Of a stretch of DNA of 17,814 nt, positions 1 to 8,133 are shown one piece after another. Under the pieces are notes generated by a model that was not told the DNA's origin, searched no databases, and was given only the letters and a program-made list of their open reading frames with translations. The position numbers and the translations under genes are program-made. Position 1 is the stretch's first letter, and every line of letters begins with the position of its first letter. The stretch comes from an uncultured Prevotella sp. (GTDB taxonomy: Bacteria > Bacteroidota > Bacteroidia > Bacteroidales > Bacteroidaceae). The stretch covers positions 1 to 17,814 of the forward strand of contig CAAGKM010000017.1 of the NCBI GenBank assembly GCA_900770395.1, in the 5' to 3' direction.

Positions 1-129
1 CTTCTTCTTTGATTGCTGCACAGCCGCGATCACGTCGGGAGACGCTGAGCCAACGGCAAAGCTGTTGTATCAGCCCAACATTGAGCAGACACCGAACAGC
101 AGTGCAGTCTTTGTAATTTTTTGATTCAT
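1..129 (-). pseudogene. 5' end of a second susC-type gene, interrupted by TGA (partial)
   Basis: Read leftward from an ATG at 129-127, this is the first 43 codons of a SusC-type TonB-dependent transporter, nearly identical to the start of the intact susC at 1740. It runs off the window's left edge. Three base differences from the right copy change codon 14 (Ile to Val), codon 20 (Gly GGA to stop TGA, at 72-70) and codon 27 (Ala to Gly). The TGA falls inside the predicted signal peptide, so normal translation would stop after 19 residues. Whether the rest of this gene is intact cannot be seen. It could be a silenced expression locus, a reservoir copy, or a gene using a later start, although that would lose the signal peptide. 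A base-call error is possible, but the two other nearby differences argue for real divergence. Confidence 0.75.
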
Positions 130-171
130 ACTGTGAAGTTTTTATTAATAAATTAAAATTGTTAATGTTTT

Positions 172-189
172 ATTGTCTCGTTAGATAAT
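172..189. other. Candidate recombination core, left copy
   Basis: On the minus strand this reads ATTATCT-AACG-AGACAAT, an imperfect inverted repeat (6 of 7 pairs) around a 4-bp centre, within the fully identical part of the repeat and 43 bp upstream of the susC start. Tyrosine recombinases use such paired arms around a short crossover region. The assignment is inference from symmetry and position only. Confidence 0.3.
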
Positions 190-279
190 GGGGCGCATTA
201 CAGAATACCTATCCTGTAACGCATACGTTATGAAATTTTCTTTCTTTTTTTGTTATTTTCATAAGTTAGTTATATTTTT

Positions 280-291
280 GGTGCAAAAATA
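280..291 (-). promoter_or_regulatory. Outward (leftward) promoter -7 element inside the invertible segment
   Basis: The minus strand reads TATTTTTGCACC, a full match to the Bacteroidota -7 element TAnnTTTG plus the GCA(C/G)C extension found at other strong promoters in this window (9145, 10638, 16687, 17687). The -33 element at the right distance is weak (TGTC around 311-314 rather than TTTG). It would fire leftward into the repeat and the TGA-containing susC copy; after inversion it would face the intact susC. An overlapping plus-strand match (TTTG 249-252, 20 bp, TATTTTTG 273-280) could read towards the recombinase. Confidence 0.5.
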
Positions 292-527
292 CTACTTTTT
301 TGCAATATGAGACAGCACTATTTTACGAATTGTGAACACTTTTTTGACATGTGTGCGTTTATTATATAAAAAAGTCCATTTATATAGTGTATTTCAGACA
401 CTTTAAAAGGGCTTTTTAGTTAAAAAATCCAATAAAACGAACAAACGTTTGCACATTCACAATATTGAAAAAACACATATAAAGTATGTGAAGATGTATT
501 ATTTTGCATAATGCCTGTCTGTCACTA

Positions 528-543
528 TATAATATATATTATA
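528..543. repeat. 16-bp AT-only palindrome
   Basis: TATAATATATATTATA is perfectly self-complementary and lies 115 bp upstream of the recombinase start. It could be a regulator or recombinase accessory site, or simply a consequence of base composition. Confidence 0.35.
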
Positions 544-658
544 ATGTACGCATGCGCGAGAGTTGATAGAGTCGGACATAATTAAACTCTATTGCTTCCG
601 CCAAACTTACGTTAATAATAAAAAACAACAATTATTTTGAACTAAAAAACGAAGAGAC

Positions 659-1648
659 ATGAAAAAAAAGATCAAACCTTTGGTATTGAAGTGCAGGAGT
701 AAAAAAGGCAGCCGCTTGCAATTAGAGATGGTGATAGACATTGGTAGTAACGGGAATATGTATAGCACAGACCTGCAGAAAGAAATGTCACTCAATGACT
801 GGCTGGAAAGGCATTGCATGAGACAGACCACACTTGGGAAGAAGAGCGTAAGGCAGATTGTATGTGTCACGCGAATGGCAGCCGCCTGCGGGAGCAGGAC
901 CATTAGACTTGCCGACACCGATGCTGAATTCTGCAAGAGCCTCGTGACCTATATGAGAAGCGAATACCGCACAGCAGCAGGGAAAAAGTTGTGTGCCTAT
1001 ACCGTAATAAACTATCTGCGTTGTTTCACTCATGCCATGAATGAGGCAGTGCGCGAGGGCGTGATTGACTACAACCCTATGAGCAGGCTTAATTTGGAGG
1101 ATAAGGTGAAAACACCTGGGCGGCAAATCAAGTATCTGTCGATAGATGAAGTGAAAAGACTGATAAAGAGCGGAAATTGTCAGGACAGGGTGAAGCGTGC
1201 CTTCTTGTTCTCATGTTTCTGCGGTTTGCGGTTCAGCGACGTGTCGGCATTGACATGGGAGAACGTGAAGGCCAGCGGCAATGCGAGACTCCGCATAGAG
1301 CTTACAGTAAGGAAAACCGGCATGCCACTGACAGTTTACCTGTCGGACGAGGCTTGCAAATGGCTGCCTGAGCGCAAAGACATTACAGACAATGTGTTTC
1401 AGCTACCTTCGGCTGTATGGGTGAACAAGATACTGAAACGATGGGGCAAAAGTGCCGGAATAGACAAAAGGCTCACGTTTCATGTGGGCCGCCATACGTT
1501 TGCCACAATGATGCTCACGCTTGGCGCCGACCTTTACACCACATCGAAGCTGCTTGGACATTCCAGCATAAAGACCACACAGATATACGCCCAGATTGTG
1601 GACAAGAAAAAAGAGGAGGCTGTGAATTTAGTCAACGGCTTATTCTGA
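659..1648 (+). CDS. Tyrosine recombinase (invertase), phage-integrase family
   Basis: This 329-residue site-specific recombinase very likely inverts the segment it sits in. The C-terminal catalytic domain (about 155-329) shows all six family residues: R191 (in CGLRFSDV), K219, H275 and R278 (HVGR), H301 (LLGHSS) and the nucleophile Y310. The N-terminal part (about 40-150) fits the SAM-like core-binding domain of Bacteroidota integrases, with the usual TxxNYLRxF-type stretch near 115-123. The length is a little short of Bacteroides conjugative-transposon integrases, as in local DNA invertases. It points at the intact susC, ending 22 bp before the right repeat, so recombinase transcripts could read into that operon. 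No transposition or phage genes accompany it, which supports an inversion role. The start is the first ATG after an AT-rich leader. Confidence 0.93.
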   Translation: MKKKIKPLVLKCRSKKGSRLQLEMVIDIGSNGNMYSTDLQKEMSLNDWLERHCMRQTTLGKKSVRQIVCVTRMAAACGSRTIRLADTDAEFCKSLVTYMRSEYRTAAGKKLCAYTVINYLRCFTHAMNEAVREGVIDYNPMSRLNLEDKVKTPGRQIKYLSIDEVKRLIKSGNCQDRVKRAFLFSCFCGLRFSDVSALTWENVKASGNARLRIELTVRKTGMPLTVYLSDEACKWLPERKDITDNVFQLPSAVWVNKILKRWGKSAGIDKRLTFHVGRHTFATMMLTLGADLYTTSKLLGHSSIKTTQIYAQIVDKKKEEAVNLVNGLF

Positions 1649-1670
1649 GAGCTGTCAATGATGTTTCGTT

Positions 1671-1868
1671 ATGCGCCCCATTATCTAACGAGACAATAAA
1701 ACATTAACAATTTTAATTTATTAATAAAAACTTCACAGTATGAATCAAAAAATTACAAAGACTGCACTGCTGTTCGGTATCTGCTCAATGTTGGGCGGAT
1801 ACAACAGCTTTGCCGTTGCCTCAGCGTCTCCCGACGTGATCGCGGCTGTGCAGCAATCAAAGAAGAAG
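1671..1868 (-). repeat. Right inverted repeat of the susC inversion switch
   Basis: This is the mirror copy of 1-198. It begins 22 bp after the recombinase stop codon and covers the 69-bp leader and first 43 codons of the intact susC. With the left copy it encloses a unique segment of about 1.47 kb (199-1670) that carries the recombinase gene. This matches the layout of known tyrosine-recombinase switches for SusC/SusD genes in Bacteroides. Confidence 0.95.
1680..1697. other. Candidate recombination core, right copy
   Basis: This is the same ATTATCT-AACG-AGACAAT symmetry as at 172-189, in the opposite orientation. Exchange here would flip 190-1679 and swap what lies upstream of each susC while leaving the codon-20 difference where it is. 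A 12-bp palindrome, TTTATTAATAAA at 1717-1728, is an alternative core. Confidence 0.3.
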
Positions 1869-4800
1869 GTTACTGGTGTTGTTAACGATGCTATGGGTCC
1901 CGTCATCGGAGCCAGCGTCATGGAAAAGGGCACGTCCAACGGCTGCGTCACCGATCTCGACGGTAACTTCCAGCTCAACGTCAATCCCGGTGCAACGCTC
2001 GTAATCTCTTACATCGGTTATGTCACCCAAGAGATAAAAGTGGGGGGGCAGTCGTCAATCACCGTCAACCTTAAGGAAGACTCACAGAGCCTCGAAGAGG
2101 TTGTGGTTGTAGGTTACGGTGTTCAGAAGAAGAAGCTCGTAACCGGTGCCACCGTTGAGGTGAAGGGCGAGGACATCGCCAAGATGAACACCACACAGGT
2201 GCTCGGCGCTCTGCAGAGCCAGACTCCAGGTGTTAACATCCAGGCTAACTCAGGTCAGCCAGGTGACGGATTTAAAATCTCTATCCGTGGTGCCGGTACC
2301 AACGGCAACACCGCACCTCTTTATATTATAGACGGCGTTGCCGGAGACATCAACAACCTCAACCCTGCCGACATCGAGCGTATTGACGTTTTGAAGGATG
2401 CAGCATCCTGCGCGATTTATGGTTCTGCCGCCGCTAATGGTGTTATCCTTGTTACCACAAAGCAGGGTAAGGCAGGCAAGGTGCAGGTGACCTACGACGG
2501 CAACATGGGATGGTCAAACATCTACCGTCTGCCACAGATGCTTACAGCAAAGCAGTATATGGAGGTGCAGGACCAGATGCAGTTCAATAGCGGCGGTGAG
2601 GCTTACGATTGGTCTAAGTATATTGACGCAGACCTTCTTGAGGCTTATCGCAACGGCAGTAACCCTGGTACCAACTGGGTAGAGGCTATCCGCAACAAGA
2701 ATGCCATGACCACCAGTCATGCCATCAACATAACGGGCGGTTCTGATTACAGCAAGTTCTCAATGGGTAGCGGCTATCAGTATCAGGACGGTGTATTTGG
2801 CGGTCCTGTAAAGTCTGACTACCGCCGTTTCACATTCCGTGTCAATTCAGAGCATGTAATCTATCGTGACTCTAAGGGTATGGATGTGTTGAAAGTTGGT
2901 GAGAACCTTTATTATTCACACAAGCAGACTCAGGGTATCCAGATTGGCAACCAGTATGCCAACGCCCTTTCCACCATGCTTCGTGCCAATCCTTGTGTGC
3001 CAATCTACAACGCAGATGGTGGATACTTTGATTGGAATGATATTCAGGCTTCAGGAACTGAGGGATGGCAGAACTACAACTCTTATACGTCCAACCCTAT
3101 GCTGACATTGGTTAGCCGTCAGAGCGGAAACAACAAGAGCGTAAATCATAATCTCAACCTGACAGGCTATATTGAGTTCCAGCCTATCAAGAATTTAGTT
3201 TATCGTGGACAGCTCAACTATAACCAGGCAACATGGACTTATAGAAACTATGAGGCTGTGTTTAATGCCAACGGCACAAACTCTGATACGTTCCTTACTG
3301 AGGACAAGGCTCAAAATCAGCTTGGCACAAGCTGGGGATGGAGCACAACCAACACATTGAGCTATAAGTTTGATGTGAAGGATCACAATTTTGACATACT
3401 TGTTGGTACCGAGTATGGAGAAAGTCGTCCTGACTTCGGTTTCAGCCTTGACGTTTCTGCAAACAATTCAGTTTTCGGTTCTTTCGACCGTGCCTATATG
3501 AGCTATATGAAGGGTGCCGCCATAAACGCAATGGCTACAGGTACACCATGCGATGACTCGCGCAGCTTCTCTTACTTTGGCCGTCTGAACTATAACTTTG
3601 CCGAGAAGTATATGTTCTCTGCTATCATCCGTGCCGACGGCAATTCAAAGTTTGCTCCCGGCCACCGTTGGGGTTACTTCCCATCATTCTCTGCAGGATG
3701 GGTTGTAAGCAATGAGAAATTTATGGAGAATACATCTTCATGGCTCGATTTCCTGAAAATCCGTGCAGGTTGGGGACAGAACGGTAATGCCGCCTCTGTT
3801 GGGAACTTCCAGTGGATGGGAACATTTACATACGGAGACTTCGGTAAATATTCATTTGGTAATGACAAAGGTGACGGTCTCGCCGGAGCTTACTCAAGCC
3901 GTCTGCCAAATGAGGAGCTGACATGGGAGACATCAGAGCAGATGAACATCGGTCTCGACGCACGCTTCCTCGGCGGTAAGTTAGGACTCACTTTCGACTG
4001 GTATTCAAAGAAGACCAAAGACCTGCTCGTTGAAGTGCCTATTGATGCTACAAGCGGATTCTCTACCATGTGGAAGAACGCCGGTACTGTAAAGAACACA
4101 GGTATTGAAGTTGCCCTTAACTGGCAAGACCAGATTGGTAAGGACTTCAAATATAACATCGGTTGGAACATGGCTTACAACAAGAATGAGGTGACAGAGG
4201 TTAACTCTAACCAGAAGTACAACAATGGCGGTAACGACCTCCTCTCTCAGAATACAGGTATTATCGCCCGCTTCGAGGAAGGTCATCCTATTGGCTATTT
4301 CTACGGCTACAAAACTGCCGGCGTTATCCAGAATGTTCAGGATCTTGAGGCATACAAGGCAACCTTGAAGAACGGCGATGCCGCAAACTCAAAGCAGGGT
4401 TCTGCCCTTGCTGTCGGCGACCTGAAGTTTGTTGACTTCAATGGCGACGGTGTCATCAATGATGACGACAAGACTGAGCTTGGCGATCCTCATCCAGATG
4501 TGACAATGGGTATCAGCCTTGGCGCATCTTACAAAGGCTTTGATTTCAGTGTAACAGGCTATGCTGCGCTCGGTCATCAGATTGCACGCTCATACCGTAA
4601 GTTTGCCGACGGAAACCAGGAGAACTTCACAACAGAGGTTTATTCTTACTGGAACGGTGAGGGAACAAGCAACAAATATCCTCTGTTCAACCGTATGAAT
4701 GAGGGTACAAACTGGATGACAATTTCTGATATTTACATTGAGAATGCCGACTATTTCCGTCTGCAGAACATCACTCTTGGCTATGATTTCAAGAACCTGT

Positions 4801-4994
4801 GGAAGAACTGCCCATTCCAGCAGCTCCGTCTCTATGTTCAGGCACAGAATCTCTTCACCATCACAGGCTATAAGGGTATGGATCCTGAATGCGGTAAGGC
4901 ACTCAACGACAGCGAGCCTTGGGTAACAGGTGTTGACGTTGGTAACTATCCTCAGCCACGTACATATATGGTAGGTGTGAATGTTAAATTCTAA
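1740..4994 (+). CDS. susC: SusC/RagA-type TonB-dependent outer-membrane transporter
   Basis: This 1084-residue outer-membrane importer would work with SusD as a lid-and-barrel pair to take up oligosaccharides or peptides using TonB energy. In order it shows a Sec signal peptide (1 to about 29, ending AVASA), a carboxypeptidase-regulatory-like domain (about 43-112, GVVNDAMGPVIGASV and DLDGNF), the TonB box EEVVVVGYG (119-127), the plug domain (about 135-250, with YIIDG, IERIDVLKDA and YGSAAANGVILVTTK), and a barrel ending in the terminal Phe of outer-membrane proteins. The acidic DFNGDGVINDDD segment near 899-910 is usual for the family. The first 43 codons and the leader lie in the right inverted repeat, so expression is probably phase-variable. 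No promoter consensus is seen between the recombinase and this start. The substrate cannot be told from sequence. Confidence 0.95.
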   Translation: MNQKITKTALLFGICSMLGGYNSFAVASASPDVIAAVQQSKKKVTGVVNDAMGPVIGASVMEKGTSNGCVTDLDGNFQLNVNPGATLVISYIGYVTQEIKVGGQSSITVNLKEDSQSLEEVVVVGYGVQKKKLVTGATVEVKGEDIAKMNTTQVLGALQSQTPGVNIQANSGQPGDGFKISIRGAGTNGNTAPLYIIDGVAGDINNLNPADIERIDVLKDAASCAIYGSAAANGVILVTTKQGKAGKVQVTYDGNMGWSNIYRLPQMLTAKQYMEVQDQMQFNSGGEAYDWSKYIDADLLEAYRNGSNPGTNWVEAIRNKNAMTTSHAINITGGSDYSKFSMGSGYQYQDGVFGGPVKSDYRRFTFRVNSEHVIYRDSKGMDVLKVGENLYYSHKQTQGIQIGNQYANALSTMLRANPCVPIYNADGGYFDWNDIQASGTEGWQNYNSYTSNPMLTLVSRQSGNNKSVNHNLNLTGYIEFQPIKNLVYRGQLNYNQATWTYRNYEAVFNANGTNSDTFLTEDKAQNQLGTSWGWSTTNTLSYKFDVKDHNFDILVGTEYGESRPDFGFSLDVSANNSVFGSFDRAYMSYMKGAAINAMATGTPCDDSRSFSYFGRLNYNFAEKYMFSAIIRADGNSKFAPGHRWGYFPSFSAGWVVSNEKFMENTSSWLDFLKIRAGWGQNGNAASVGNFQWMGTFTYGDFGKYSFGNDKGDGLAGAYSSRLPNEELTWETSEQMNIGLDARFLGGKLGLTFDWYSKKTKDLLVEVPIDATSGFSTMWKNAGTVKNTGIEVALNWQDQIGKDFKYNIGWNMAYNKNEVTEVNSNQKYNNGGNDLLSQNTGIIARFEEGHPIGYFYGYKTAGVIQNVQDLEAYKATLKNGDAANSKQGSALAVGDLKFVDFNGDGVINDDDKTELGDPHPDVTMGISLGASYKGFDFSVTGYAALGHQIARSYRKFADGNQENFTTEVYSYWNGEGTSNKYPLFNRMNEGTNWMTISDIYIENADYFRLQNITLGYDFKNLWKNCPFQQLRLYVQAQNLFTITGYKGMDPECGKALNDSEPWVTGVDVGNYPQPRTYMVGVNVKF

Positions 4995-5017
4995 TCATTT
5001 AATATAGAAAAAGACGT

Positions 5018-6781
5018 ATGAAAAAAATATATTTATTAGCAGCTTCAGCATTGGTCGCATTCAGTATGACATCATGTGACATCGACAATGTTGAAAATGT
5101 GGGTGAGCTTGCGGATGGCACCTTCCCTGTAACGGAAGATGACGGATTGGCTGCACTGGCTGGTATCTATGAGAATCTTAATGCCGTACACGCATACCCA
5201 CAGGAGTCATTCCTTTACAATGCTGCACTGGCAAGTGATGACCATCTTGGTGGTGGCGGTGACAATGACTTTCTGATGCAGGCTGAGGATTTGCTCTGCA
5301 GTCATGGTACAGACATGACAAACAACTTCTATAAACTGCGTTACGAGGGTATCAACAGGGCTAACTCTCTGATTGCATCACTGCCTGGAACACAGCTTGA
5401 AGAGGATGTAAAGAATAAGTTTATGGGTGAGGCAAAGTTCCTCCGTGCCTTCTATTACTATGAGCTTGCCTCAATGTACGGAAATGTCCCTGTCAGAGTA
5501 GTTCCTGGTGGTGAGACAATTACACAGGGAAACATTGATGACCCATGGAAGCAGATACTTCAGGATTTGCGTGATGCTGTAAGCCTCTTGCCTGCAGAGA
5601 AGACTGCAGAGGCTGGTCATGTTGACAAATATGCAGCTGAGGCTATGCTTGGTCGTGCTTGGTTGTTCTATGCCGGAATGTTCTGCAACGGTACAACTAT
5701 CGCAGACATGACAAGCACAAGCTACAACGAGGATGCCATTACATCTGTTGAGCTCCCCGACGGCTCAACTTTGACAAAGCAGGATGTCATCACTGCTATT
5801 GACGACTGCGTGAAAAACTCTGGCTATGACCTTGTTCCAGACTTCCGCAACCTTTGGGCATATACCAATCGTTGCACCGTAGAGGACTACGATTACACTA
5901 CAGGTCAAAACTTGAAATGGGTTGAGGATGACAATGCAGTAAACCCAGAATCGATGTTTGCCATCAAGTTCAATCGTCTTGCCTCATGGAGCACAACCAT
6001 TGGCTATGCCAACGGTATCGCCCTTCACTTCGGTGTCCGTGGCGGTCAGAAGTACGGCAATACATTCCCGTTCGGTCAGGGATGGGGCGCAGGTCCTGTG
6101 GCACCTAATCTCGTCAGCGACTGGAAGGCAGCTGAGCCTAACGACATTCGCCGTGACGCTACTATTCAGGACTGGTCAAACTCTGAGACATACACATACG
6201 GCGGATGGTCGGACTTCGTTCAGGAAACGGATTTCTACGGAAAGAAATGGGCTCCTGTTACGGCTAAGAATGCCGATGTTGACGGCGGATATTCCTGCAC
6301 ATTTGAAAATATAATGTATGCGGGACAATGGCCAAACGGTGCAGAAAACATGCAGACCAATAACATCCATGACCTTGTTCTCATACGTTTCGCCGATGTG
6401 CTGCTTATGCAGGCAGAGCTTAAGAAAGAGGTTACTGAAGGATGGAAGAAAATCTGCAGTCGTGCAGGCACAAAGGCTCCTGCTTCATATTCACTCAGCG
6501 CTCTTCAGAATGAGCGCCGCTGGGAGTTTGCTTGTGAGGGACTCCGCTGGAATGACATGCGCCGCTGGCACATCGCAGCAGCCGCACTTGAGAAGCAGAC
6601 TAACCAGCCTACTTACTGGCGAGGAAGACCTGACACCAACAAGGCTCATAACGGCGGCTATACTGCACGCTACAATGCAACGGCAGGATTCCAGAAAATG
6701 CCTGAGACCCAGATCTCAATGGGCACTGTTGTACAAAATGCAGGATGGACTGATGCTCAGTCGGAATATGCAAGCTGGTAA
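5018..6781 (+). CDS. susD: SusD/RagB-family surface substrate-binding lipoprotein
   Basis: This 587-residue partner of the SusC upstream starts 23 bp after the susC stop. The signal peptide ends in a lipobox with the lipidated Cys at position 20 (SMTSC), followed by acidic residues (DIDNVE). The N-terminal half carries the TPR-like helices of the family (FLRAFYYYELASMYGNVPV near 145-165; EAMLGRAWLFYAGMF near 208-222). The C-terminal region has the family signature LQNERRWEFACEGLRWNDMRRW near residues 500-521. The segment between RFADVLLMQAEL and the NERR motif looks somewhat short compared with typical SusD proteins. It should sit over the barrel on the cell surface and bind the ligand. It is co-transcribed with susC. 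Confidence 0.93.
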   Translation: MKKIYLLAASALVAFSMTSCDIDNVENVGELADGTFPVTEDDGLAALAGIYENLNAVHAYPQESFLYNAALASDDHLGGGGDNDFLMQAEDLLCSHGTDMTNNFYKLRYEGINRANSLIASLPGTQLEEDVKNKFMGEAKFLRAFYYYELASMYGNVPVRVVPGGETITQGNIDDPWKQILQDLRDAVSLLPAEKTAEAGHVDKYAAEAMLGRAWLFYAGMFCNGTTIADMTSTSYNEDAITSVELPDGSTLTKQDVITAIDDCVKNSGYDLVPDFRNLWAYTNRCTVEDYDYTTGQNLKWVEDDNAVNPESMFAIKFNRLASWSTTIGYANGIALHFGVRGGQKYGNTFPFGQGWGAGPVAPNLVSDWKAAEPNDIRRDATIQDWSNSETYTYGGWSDFVQETDFYGKKWAPVTAKNADVDGGYSCTFENIMYAGQWPNGAENMQTNNIHDLVLIRFADVLLMQAELKKEVTEGWKKICSRAGTKAPASYSLSALQNERRWEFACEGLRWNDMRRWHIAAAALEKQTNQPTYWRGRPDTNKAHNGGYTARYNATAGFQKMPETQISMGTVVQNAGWTDAQSEYASW

Positions 6782-6813
6782 TATCAATAAAACGATTAAT
6801 AAAAAACAACAAT

Positions 6814-8022
6814 ATGAAAAAATTAATATTTGCAATGTCAGCATTCGCCTTGCTCTTGACATCATGCGACCCAAGCACGGATGACATCAGCAGCGGATTC
6901 AACAATAATGTGACGGCGGAAAATGTTGTTGCCAAGGCTACTCCTGTTGTGGTTAACGGTAAAAACGGCAATAGAATCATAGTTGAAAACAATTCGCCGA
7001 TTACATGTCAGTGGACTGCGGAACAGCTTCTTGGCAGCCCCGTTACATCGAAGAAATCTTATGACACCATCTATGTGTCTAAGACGGGCACCAACATCAT
7101 CTCAATGAAGTGCCATAATCTCAACGGAGAATTTACAAAAGAGTTCTCTGTTACAGTAGATGAGATTTCGTATATTCCTGAAAACATCCAGAAGCGTCTG
7201 GGCGACGTGAGCAGTTTCGGTACTGCTTTTGATCCTTCAAAAGTTTCTGTAGAGCAGGAGCTTGATAAGGAGACTGGCAGAAAGGGAAACGTGTTTACAG
7301 TGAAGAATGCAAACGGCGTGATTACGGATTGGGTTGTTAAAGACCTTGCTACAGGTGAGGCTGTTGCATCAAGCGACCTCAACAACGACCAGCTGCTTGT
7401 CATCTCAGATAACGGTAACTATGAAATCAGTATCAACTATACGAAGGCTGACGGTACTACCGGTTCTCATGTCGTAGGTAAATACACCATTGAATGCTGG
7501 ACTAACAAACCGGAAATCGTTGAATACCTCAGCGGTGAGACAGGAGTAACAGAATGGCAGTGGTTCCAGGGCAATGCCGCAGTATGGGGCAATGGTCCTT
7601 GGGCATCTGGTGACGGTCCTGCATGGTGGACTAATACGCTTGACTCTATGGACGGTAACGGCGGCAGTAAGCCTGGCGGCACAGCACGTAACGGTATCAA
7701 CGCCACATTCACCCTTAACTTCAATACAGGTATTGCAACCAATAGCGATGGTACATCGTGCGCATTTAAGGTTCTGCCTTTAAAGCACGGTCACGATTCT
7801 GCAGAAGGTTGGGATCAGGGATGCATCCACTTCGACGTTTCCGGCTCAACATATGTTGTTCCTATGGGTATAAATGTCAATGGTGGTGATTACGGTGTTC
7901 CTGATGATCCTTTCCAAGACTTATACATTGTTAAGGCTGAAGACGGTCGTTTGAACCTTACTGCAGAACAGCAATCTGGCGACTGGTGCGCATGGTTCAT
8001 GCTGTTTGAGCGCAAGTACTGA
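6814..8022 (+). CDS. Putative surface ligand-binding lipoprotein (SusE position)
   Basis: This 402-residue lipoprotein (lipobox LLTSC, Cys 18) is encoded 32 bp after susD, where surface glycan-binding proteins usually lie in SusCD operons. I do not recognise a specific family. Residues about 40-117 and 155-228 look like two PKD/Ig-like beta-sandwich spacers. The C-terminal part (about 240-402) is rich in Trp, including W248, W250, W258, W263 and a W271-W272 pair within a Gly/Pro-rich stretch, which fits an aromatic carbohydrate-binding face. The chain ends just before a strong hairpin, making this the last gene of the operon. A ligand-binding role is inferred from position, lipidation and aromatic content. 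Confidence 0.75.
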   Translation: MKKLIFAMSAFALLLTSCDPSTDDISSGFNNNVTAENVVAKATPVVVNGKNGNRIIVENNSPITCQWTAEQLLGSPVTSKKSYDTIYVSKTGTNIISMKCHNLNGEFTKEFSVTVDEISYIPENIQKRLGDVSSFGTAFDPSKVSVEQELDKETGRKGNVFTVKNANGVITDWVVKDLATGEAVASSDLNNDQLLVISDNGNYEISINYTKADGTTGSHVVGKYTIECWTNKPEIVEYLSGETGVTEWQWFQGNAAVWGNGPWASGDGPAWWTNTLDSMDGNGGSKPGGTARNGINATFTLNFNTGIATNSDGTSCAFKVLPLKHGHDSAEGWDQGCIHFDVSGSTYVVPMGINVNGGDYGVPDDPFQDLYIVKAEDGRLNLTAEQQSGDWCAWFMLFERKY

Positions 8023-8065
8023 TATAAAGTTTTTAAGTTTTCACTTTTGAAAATAGAATAATCCA

Positions 8066-8099
8066 AATCCCAGCTGTTTATTCCGAGACAGCTGGGATT
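8066..8099 (+). terminator. Hairpin at the end of the susCD operon
   Basis: A perfect 12-bp stem (AATCCCAGCTGT / ACAGCTGGGATT) with a 10-nt loop lies 43 bp after the lipoprotein stop. No U-tract follows (ACAATTTATAAAC), so it may end transcription weakly or stabilise the upstream message. Confidence 0.65.
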
Positions 8100-8133
8100 A
8101 CAATTTATAAACTTATGATATAATAATATAATC

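Larger units (their letters stand above)
1..198 (+). repeat. Left inverted repeat of the susC inversion switch
   Basis: Positions 1-198 are the reverse complement of 1671-1868 (paired positions sum to 1869) without gaps and with only three mismatches, at 50, 72 and 90. The inner 108 bp (91-198), which cover the leader and first codons, are identical. The repeat reaches the window edge and probably continues outside. Identity stops at 199. Confidence 0.95.
199..658. other. Non-coding promoter region of the invertible segment
   Basis: This is 460 bp of very AT-rich DNA with no convincing gene. It holds the promoter candidates near 249-291, a TAACG/CGTTA inverted pair (217-230), a 16-bp AT palindrome (528-543), a CGCATGCG palindrome (549-556) and a weaker leftward promoter candidate (TAAGTTTG on the minus strand of 602-609). 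Most regulatory sequence of the switch sits on this side of the recombinase; the other side has only 22 bp before the repeat. Confidence 0.6.

Noticed and set aside
1..198. Insertion-sequence ends, with the recombinase as a transposase
   Set aside because: The repeats contain matching gene starts and leaders rather than transposon ends, and the enzyme has tyrosine recombinase, not DDE transposase, motifs. Inversion explains the layout better.
1..198. Assembly fold-back artefact producing the inverted repeat
   Set aside because: Three base differences and a clean loss of identity at 199/1670 point to two real, diverged copies, though only read mapping can exclude an artefact fully.
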